A DNA stretch of 11,389 nucleotides from Alphaproteobacteria bacterium. GTDB lineage: Bacteria > Pseudomonadota > Alphaproteobacteria > CAAHEQ01 > UBA3637. Numbering within the stretch: the first letter of the stretch is position 1; every line of letters starts with the position of its first letter. A program made the translations under genes and the position numbers. This document shows positions 6,613-11,389 of this stretch, one piece after another. The stretch covers positions 1 to 11,389 of the forward strand of contig JAFZGR010000118.1 in NCBI GenBank assembly GCA_017555325.1, read 5' to 3'. The notes under the pieces were generated by a model. It was given only the letters and a program-made list of their open reading frames with translations, made no database searches and was not told the origin of the DNA.

Positions 6613-7747
6613 ACAGATTTATAAAATTTAAGTTTGTCTGTTTTTTTTGATTTTGTATGGTTAGTATAAGTGCAATTGGATTGTGTGTATAATTAAAATT
6701 ATTTCTAATAGTTTGAGGTTTTTCTTCAAGTACTTTGAGGTTGTTATATGAGCAATCAAAATCATGTCGTATAATAGAATGGCTTCCTTTAAGAGATGTC
6801 AATTTATTATGAGAACAATTATAATCCTATGGGGAAGCATTTGGCACACAATCTAATGTATTCAATTTATTAAACGAACAATTAAAAGACCCTTTAATTA
6901 TTTTTGGCGTCCCTTTCAAAGAAAATAGCTGGTTACAAGAGCAGTTAAAATTACCTTCTAGGATAACATTGGATAAATCTGGTAGTTTTGTTGAATTGGA
7001 ATGAGATAAATCTATATCACCGTTAAAAATAAATTCTTCATTTTTTGGTAAATCAAGTAGATTATATAATTTTCCATTCTTTTTAAAATGAAATGTGTTT
7101 TCAACATCTTCCATAATTTTCAATTTTTGTTCTTGTATGACTTTTTGAACTGCTAGAATATATTTAAATTTCGGTATCTTGTCTTGTTTGCCTTTGTATT
7201 GATGCATTTCTTTCGTGCACCAAACTTCAAATATCACGTATGGAATAAATTTCAATCATTCCCTTTTGAACATCTGTATCATAAGACCCTGCACCGATAC
7301 AATGTCCCATTTATTTTGATTCAAAATCTAATGCTTCCGGTGTTTTTAAGCGATACAATGTTAAATTGTTATCAATTTCCAAAACAGCCTCAACGTCTTT
7401 TAAAGATTCATTTAAAATTTCAACTGGCCTCTTTTTCGAGTTTTGAGCCAATTCTTCATGCCATTTTTCCGTTGCATATAAAAAATCACGTATGCTTGTT
7501 AGTTGTTCCGTTAAATGTGCCGGTATTTTTTCTGCATCAAATTGATAAACCTTTTCGTTTTGTTTTCGTACGCCATTTATCCAAGCCAAAAATTCAGTTG
7601 ATTTAAATCAACGGATGTTAAAAAGTCTACTTGTTCCGATTGATCCTTTAAAGCCGTTGTCGGAAATAATGGAACATCTTCGTCATGCCATACCAATTTT
7701 GTTAAGTAGACATTTAGCTCTTTTTCATTGATTAAATTGATGGGCAT
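6611..7747 (-). pseudogene. Decayed gene: PcfJ-like core plus 21-residue LRR-like repeats, four disabling lesions
   Basis: Four open pieces on the minus strand join into one protein of about 375 residues. Piece 1 starts at ATG 7745-7747 (MPINLINEKEL) and runs into TAA at 7577-7579. The frame is restored by one extra base in the T run at 7588-7592, continuing as LAWINGVRKQNEKVYQFD. That frame reads to LDFESK, hits TAA (7311-7313), and resumes in the same frame with MGHCIGAGSYD and IYSIRD, then TGA (7227-7229). A second frame change near 7232-7250 continues as PYVIFEV and HQYKGKQDKIPKF. The last frame runs into five 21-residue repeats, broken by TAG (6827-6829). The HCIG...IYSIRD...EV...KGK order recalls PcfJ-like proteins, sometimes of mobile or phage origin; this is tentative. 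The repeat part is LRR-like. That the pieces were one gene is well supported; the original function is unknown. Sequencing error could explain a frameshift but hardly all four lesions. Confidence 0.8.
6653..6967 (-). repeat. Five tandem 21-residue (63-bp) LRR-like repeats, coding, within the pseudogene
   Basis: The translated units align without gaps, for example VILEGNFNCSCNQLFSLKG, KIIKGSFNCSFNKLNTLDC and SIIRHDFDCSYNNLKVLEE. The shared core is I-x-G-x-F-x-C-S-x-N-x-L-x-x-L. The in-frame TAG falls at position 5 of the third unit, where intact units have Gly or another residue, and the 21-residue phase is kept on both sides. The fifth unit is degenerate. A diverged unit with a GDIDLS core precedes the array. 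Confidence 0.8.
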
Positions 7748-7767
7748 TTTTTTTCATAACTTTTATT

Positions 7768-7776
7768 ATTATATCA
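7768..7776 (-). promoter_or_regulatory. Extended -10 promoter of the broken gene
   Basis: On the minus strand TGATATAAT combines a consensus TATAAT (complement of 7768-7773) with the extended-10 TG. No clear -35 is seen. Transcription would start near 7761, about 14 nt before the ATG at 7747, which lacks a Shine-Dalgarno. Confidence 0.5.
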
Positions 7777-7803
7777 TAGGAAATTCAAATTTTCAGGAAA
7801 AAT

Positions 7804-7832
7804 TTGATAATAATTTTTATATTTATTAAAAT
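7804..7832 (+). promoter_or_regulatory. Strong sigma70-type promoter upstream of the oxidoreductase stub and the ATP synthase genes
   Basis: TTGATA (7804-7809), 17 bp, TAAAAT (7827-7832): five of six matches at the -10 and a near-consensus -35. The expected start is near 7839. No terminator is evident between it and the F1 genes, so it may now drive the F1 operon; that is inference. Confidence 0.6.
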
Positions 7833-7865
7833 AAGAATAAATTTAATATGAAAGGAATTTTTCAA

Positions 7866-8066
7866 ATGAATGTTGTTTTGTTCGGTTATGGATATATGGG
7901 ACGATTAATATATAAGTTTTTAAAAGAAAATCAGTCTGTTAAAAATATATATATTGTTGATCCGAATCCTCGTTGCGAGCCACCGGTTGCCTGTTATGAT
8001 ACATTTGAAAATTTACCGGAAGATGCAAATGTTTCGGCTGCATTTATTGCTTGGTTTCTTGTTTAA
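7866..8066 (+). pseudogene. N-terminal fragment of a Rossmann-fold (Gfo/Idh-type) oxidoreductase
   Basis: The 66-residue frame from ATG 7866 holds a complete beta-alpha-beta dinucleotide-binding start: VVLFGYGYMG with GxGxxG at 7-12, then IYIVDPN with the acidic D32 at the end of strand 2. It reaches the AAFIA strand and then stops at TAA 8064-8066, where normal family members continue for another 200 residues or more. No other frame downstream carries on the homology, so the 3' part is missing rather than frameshifted. An in-frame ATG at 7848 exists, but AAAGGAA (7850-7856) suits 7866 at 9-10 nt. A short NAD-binding protein still made from the good promoter is possible; a truncated remnant is more likely. 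Confidence 0.6.
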
Positions 8067-8195
8067 ACAAAGTGATGTGTTGTAATGTCCTTAAAAAAGA
8101 TAAAAAAAATATAAATATACGGAAACCCTCTTGCAAATAAAGACAGAGTATGGTAAAGATAATATTATTTTTTTGGATAAAGGATATAATGTAAG

Positions 8196-10013
8196 ATGAC
8201 AGCAAAAAATCAAACAGAAAACTTATTTACAATTAATGAACCCAAACATATTGAGGTTGAATCTGCTGTTGCCCTAACGGAGAAACAGTTGGATGGATTG
8301 CGTAAACGATTACAACAGGTTTTGAGGACGGATAATTTTATTTTGCAGGTAAAAGTTAATCCGTCACTTTTAGGTGGTTTGTCATTAAAAGTGGATTCGT
8401 TGTTGCTTGATGCCTCTGTTAAAGGACAGTTGCAGTCATTTGAACAAGAAATTTCCAAAAAAGTGTCGTCGGCGGTTGATATGACAAAAATAGCCGAGTT
8501 TTTTACGGAAGGTGTTCAGGAGTTTAAAGAAAAAACGGTTGTTTCCGAAGTGGGAACGGTTTTGTCCGTTTCTGATGGTGTTGCGAAAGTTGAGGGATTA
8601 AAATCCATTGCCTCTGGTGAACGGGTTGTTTTTGAATCTGGTGCACAAGGTATGGCTTTAAATTTAAATCCGGATTCGGTTGATGTTGTTATCTTTAATC
8701 AGGCGCAAAACATTCGTGAACGGGAAAGTGTTAAAAGAACGGGTATGATGAATACCGTTCCTGTTGGTATGGAAATGTTGGGACGGGTATTAAATCCGTT
8801 GGGAGAACCTTTAGACGGAAAGGAAGGTTTTGAAAATTTACCGCACAATCCGGTAAATGCACCTGCTCCGGGGATTATTGCCCGTTCGCCGGTTAATGTG
8901 CCGATTCAAACGGGAATTAAAGGAATTGATGCGTTGGTTCCGATTGGTCGGGGACAGCGGGAACTGATTATTGGTGACCGCCAAACAGGTAAAACAGCTA
9001 TTATTTTAGATACCATTTTAAGTCAACGGGAAATGAACGCAAAAGCAGAGAATAAAGATAAACTGTTTTGCGTATATGTCGCAATCGGACAAAAACAATC
9101 AACTGTTCGGGATGTTATGCGAATTTTAGAACAAAAAGGGGCGTTGGATTATACAATTATTGTGTCTGCTACGGCCGCAGATAGTGCAGCGATGCAATAT
9201 TTAGCTCCGTATGCAGGATGTACAATCGGGGAATATTTCCGTGATAATGGGATGAATGCTATTGTATTCTATGATGATTTATCTAAGCATGCGGTTGCGT
9301 ATCGTGAAATGTCTTTATTGTTAAAACGGCCGGCAGGTCGTGAAGCTTATCCGGGGGATGTGTTCTATTTGCATTCAAAATTATTAGAACGGGCGGCACA
9401 ACTCAGTCCTGAAAACGGTGGTGGCTCTTTAACGGCATTACCTGTTATTGAAACACAAGAAGGCGATGTTTCAGCGTATATTCCGACAAATGTTATCTCT
9501 ATTACAGATGGTCAGATATTCCTTGAAACAAGTTTATTCCATCAAGGAGTAAGACCGGCGATTAATGTTGGTTTATCGGTAAGCCGTGTCGGTTCTTCTG
9601 CACAAAGTAAAGCAATGAAGAAAGTTGCTGGTTCATTAAAATTGGATTTAGCGCAGTATCGGGAAGTTATGTCATTCTCTCAATTTGCCTCTGATTTGGA
9701 TCCGGCAACACAATCATTGTTAAACAGAGGGGCTCGTTTAACAGAAATTATGAAACAAAAACAATATCGTCCGTATTCGATGGCAGAAGAAGTTGTGTCT
9801 ATTTATGCCGGTGTTAATGGCTACTTGGATGAAATCGCATTGGATAAAGTTCCTGTTTTTGAGCAAAAATTACAAGAAACAGTTAAAAAAGACGCTCCTG
9901 AAATTTTGGAATCAATTACACAAACCCGTGAATTGAAAGATGAGGTTAAGGAAAAGTTAAATGCGGTCTTAAAAGTTTTAATTGATGAAATGACAGAAAG
10001 TACGGATAAATGA
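8196..10013 (+). CDS. atpA: F1 ATP synthase: delta C-terminal domain fused to alpha subunit
   Basis: The 605-residue protein is about 95 residues longer than normal AtpA. Residues 19-86 match the C-terminal domain of the delta subunit; the alpha part follows. It has the N-terminal barrel (VGTVLSVSDGVAKVEGL, 119-135), the P-loop GDRQTGKT (260-267), the Walker B region AIVFYDDLSKH (355-365), the SVSRVG arginine finger R464, and a complete helical C-terminus. Alpha sits in the alpha3beta3 head and carries non-catalytic nucleotide sites. The start at 8196 is firm: an in-frame TAA lies at 8187-8189 and AAGGA at 8180-8184. M96 (ATG 8481) would give a 510-residue alpha of standard length. The stop TGA overlaps the atpG ATG (ATGA), giving coupled translation. 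The order delta-alpha-gamma-beta is as usual, with delta reduced to a fused domain. Confidence 0.97.
   Translation: MTAKNQTENLFTINEPKHIEVESAVALTEKQLDGLRKRLQQVLRTDNFILQVKVNPSLLGGLSLKVDSLLLDASVKGQLQSFEQEISKKVSSAVDMTKIAEFFTEGVQEFKEKTVVSEVGTVLSVSDGVAKVEGLKSIASGERVVFESGAQGMALNLNPDSVDVVIFNQAQNIRERESVKRTGMMNTVPVGMEMLGRVLNPLGEPLDGKEGFENLPHNPVNAPAPGIIARSPVNVPIQTGIKGIDALVPIGRGQRELIIGDRQTGKTAIILDTILSQREMNAKAENKDKLFCVYVAIGQKQSTVRDVMRILEQKGALDYTIIVSATAADSAAMQYLAPYAGCTIGEYFRDNGMNAIVFYDDLSKHAVAYREMSLLLKRPAGREAYPGDVFYLHSKLLERAAQLSPENGGGSLTALPVIETQEGDVSAYIPTNVISITDGQIFLETSLFHQGVRPAINVGLSVSRVGSSAQSKAMKKVAGSLKLDLAQYREVMSFSQFASDLDPATQSLLNRGARLTEIMKQKQYRPYSMAEEVVSIYAGVNGYLDEIALDKVPVFEQKLQETVKKDAPEILESITQTRELKDEVKEKLNAVLKVLIDEMTESTDK
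8250..8453 (+). other. Segment coding for the AtpH (delta/OSCP) C-terminal domain within the fusion
   Basis: Residues 19-86 of the fusion read IEVESAVALTEKQLDGL, then VNPSLLGGLSLKV, then LDASVKGQL. This follows the delta C-terminal pattern: V-x-SA-x-x-L, DPSLIGG, and DxSVxxxL. The delta N-terminal six-helix domain (about 105 residues) is not found here or in any upstream frame. The first 18 residues match neither subunit and look like a linker-like leader. Confidence 0.85.
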
Positions 10014-11104
10014 GTTCATTAAAGAAAATATCCGAACGGATAAAAACAATTAAATCAACGCATCAGGTCACATCTTCCATGAAGGTGGTGGCTGTTTCTC
10101 GATTGCGAAAATTACATGATGCGTTTTTAAAGACCACTCCGTATATGGATGAAATGAATCGGATGATTCGTCGATTGATTCGTAGTGCTACGATGCGTCA
10201 GGATAATTTGATTTGGCAAGGTAGTGATGAAATTTTACCGTTACCGCCTTTATTAAAAGGAAATGGTAAGGATGAACGATATATTGTTGTTGTTATTACA
10301 TCAGATGACGGACTAAGCGGTTCTTCAAATGTGCAGGTTGTTAAGAAAGCACAAGAATTAATCAGCTATTTGAAGAAAAATAACAAAAAAATTACGATTT
10401 TGAGTTTTGGTACAAAGGGAGCTGAAATTTTAAAACGAATTTACGCCGCAGAACGGGGAATTCGTATTATTACATTAAAACGTAAAGTGGCCAGTAAAGG
10501 AGAATCTTATTTGGATGCAGAACGGTTGTCAGTTGATTTAATTGAAGCTTTTAATCAAAATCGTTTTGATGTATGCCTTTTTGTGTACAATCAATTTAAA
10601 TCGGTTGTATCGCAGTTTCCAACAATTGATCAGCTTATCCCTGGTAAAATATTTTCAGGGGAAAATCCATGGCAATTTATTATTGATACAAATGATGCTT
10701 CATATATTGCAAGAGATGCATTAGGTCAAAAAAAGATTGCTTTAAAACAATCGGTATTTTTGAAGGCTTATGGTGGTGTGGAAATGTTAACTCCCTTGGG
10801 AGCATTAGATGCCGATTTATTAAAGCCTGCGACTCGCCCAGCAGATGCTTATGATTATGAAGGGGGAGATATTACTGTTTTAGAACGAGTATTACCTCAA
10901 TATTTAACAGCGTATGTTAATCGGGTTTTATTGGAAACAGATGTGGCTGATAATGCGGCTCGTTTAATGGCAATGGATAATGCAACTCGCAATGCGGAAG
11001 ATATGTTGCAGGATATGCAAAAAGTTTACAGACGGACACGTCAATCTAAAATTACAACAGATATTACCGAAGTTGTTTCGGGTGCAATGGCACAACAGCA
11101 ATAA
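10010..11104 (+). CDS. atpG: F1 ATP synthase gamma subunit, enlarged
   Basis: Gamma is the central rotor shaft of F1. The termini are diagnostic: SLKKISERIKTIKSTHQVTSSMKVVA at residues 3-28 (first coiled-coil helix) and the C-terminal helix with LMAMDNATRNAEDML (319-333) and RRTRQSKITTDITEVVSGA (341-359). The length, 364 residues, exceeds the usual 285-300. Most of the excess lies between QLIPG (208-212) and YDYEGG (281-286), a stretch of roughly 60-70 extra residues in the globular domain. The near-universal DRGLCGG(F/L)N motif reads DDGLSGSSN (99-107). The gene begins in an ATGA overlap with the preceding stop, without a good Shine-Dalgarno, so coupling is likely. The identity is sure; what the insertion does is unknown. 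Confidence 0.95.
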   Translation: MSSLKKISERIKTIKSTHQVTSSMKVVAVSRLRKLHDAFLKTTPYMDEMNRMIRRLIRSATMRQDNLIWQGSDEILPLPPLLKGNGKDERYIVVVITSDDGLSGSSNVQVVKKAQELISYLKKNNKKITILSFGTKGAEILKRIYAAERGIRIITLKRKVASKGESYLDAERLSVDLIEAFNQNRFDVCLFVYNQFKSVVSQFPTIDQLIPGKIFSGENPWQFIIDTNDASYIARDALGQKKIALKQSVFLKAYGGVEMLTPLGALDADLLKPATRPADAYDYEGGDITVLERVLPQYLTAYVNRVLLETDVADNAARLMAMDNATRNAEDMLQDMQKVYRRTRQSKITTDITEVVSGAMAQQQ

Positions 11105-11119
11105 AAATGAGGATGAACA

Positions 11120-11389
11120 ATGACAGAAAATAAACAGGAATATATTGCAGAAGGCAGAATTAACCGTGTGACAGGTTCCGTGGTTGATGTTATTTTTGAT
11201 GAAAAAGATTTGCCAAAAATTTATGATGCATTGGAAACAAAAATCGGAGATAAAAAGCTTGTTTTGGAAGTTGAACAGTTGTTACCGAATAATATAGCCC
11301 GATGTTTAGCTATGTCTGATACGGACGGATTGGAACGCAGTACCCCTGTTTTCAACACCGGAAAACCGATTAGTGTGCCGGTTGGTATA
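11120..11389 (+). CDS. atpD: F1 ATP synthase beta subunit, N-terminal part (cut by window end)
   Basis: The 90 visible residues cover the N-terminal barrel of the catalytic beta subunit: GRINRVTGSVVDVIF, LPKIYDALE, KLVLEVEQ, IARCLAMSDTDGL and the closing TGKPISVPVG. The nucleotide-binding domain lies beyond the window. Residues after EVEQ read LLPNN, where most beta subunits have HLGxx, a mild divergence. The ATG at 11120 follows GAGGA at 6-7 nt; another ATG at 11113 is out of frame. It lies 15 nt after the atpG stop, as expected for the third gene of this operon. atpC probably follows, outside the window. Confidence 0.95.
   Translation, partial: MTENKQEYIAEGRINRVTGSVVDVIFDEKDLPKIYDALETKIGDKKLVLEVEQLLPNNIARCLAMSDTDGLERSTPVFNTGKPISVPVGI

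Noticed and set aside
7184..7606. 140-residue open frame on the plus strand across the broken gene
   Set aside because: It is antisense to the readable PcfJ-like/LRR protein, has low-complexity content and no ribosome site; it looks like a chance shadow.
8059..8070. Perfect 12-bp palindrome TTGTTTAAACAA at the stub's stop codon
   Set aside because: It is short and AT-rich, occurs once, and lacks a loop or T run; expected by chance in such DNA.
8185..8190. TATAAT just before the fused atpA start
   Set aside because: Transcription would start at or inside the start codon, and no -35 lies at the proper distance; the TTGGAT nearby is only 6 bp away.
1..11389. CRISPR arrays, tRNA or rRNA genes, insertion sequences
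   Set aside because: I saw no spaced direct repeats outside the coding LRR-like array, no tRNA-like cloverleaf, no transposase frame and no terminal inverted repeats.

Overview
The window is AT-rich, gene-dense bacterial DNA. I read it as an alphaproteobacterium, probably a reduced-genome or host/gut-associated lineage. The reasons are a def-fmt-truA cluster, an F1-only ATP synthase operon (delta/alpha-gamma-beta with no F0 genes, the usual alphaproteobacterial split), and a ferredoxin with an FdxA-like tail. The lineage is inference from gene order and protein style; no rRNA or other marker is present.

Layout. 1-801: the end of an unrecognised CxxC/CxxC protein meets a stand-alone mannose-6-phosphate isomerase type II cupin tail to tail, with no base between their stop codons. 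880-1232: a complete small unit of promoter, strong Shine-Dalgarno, 2[4Fe-4S] ferredoxin and 15-bp-stem terminator. 1364-3230: an MFS transporter convergent with a ThpR/LigT-type 2H phosphoesterase whose first HxT motif reads NxN. 3242-5479: a good sigma70-type promoter drives def, fmt and truA, for initiator-tRNA formylation, deformylation and tRNA pseudouridylation; truA most likely starts at a TTG inside the end of fmt. 5504-6558: a convergent YgjP-like metallopeptidase and a divergent one-TM small protein. 6571-7747 (minus strand): one badly broken gene with a PcfJ-like core and 21-residue LRR-like repeats, carrying two frameshifts and two in-frame stops but still having a terminator and an extended -10. 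7804-8066: a strong promoter and the N-terminal stub of a Rossmann-fold oxidoreductase. 8196-11389: the F1 operon.

The main discovery candidate is the F1 operon. Its first gene encodes a 605-residue protein in which the C-terminal (b-subunit-binding) domain of the delta subunit AtpH is fused in frame to a full AtpA. The delta N-terminal domain, which normally docks delta non-covalently on the alpha N-termini, is absent from the window. The split falls at the delta domain boundary, the delta residues look conserved, and an internal ATG (8481) would give an ordinary 510-residue alpha. AtpG is also unusual: an insertion of roughly 60-70 residues before its C-terminal helix and an altered RGLCGG-type motif. 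Together these suggest a remodelled peripheral stalk and F1 head in this lineage.
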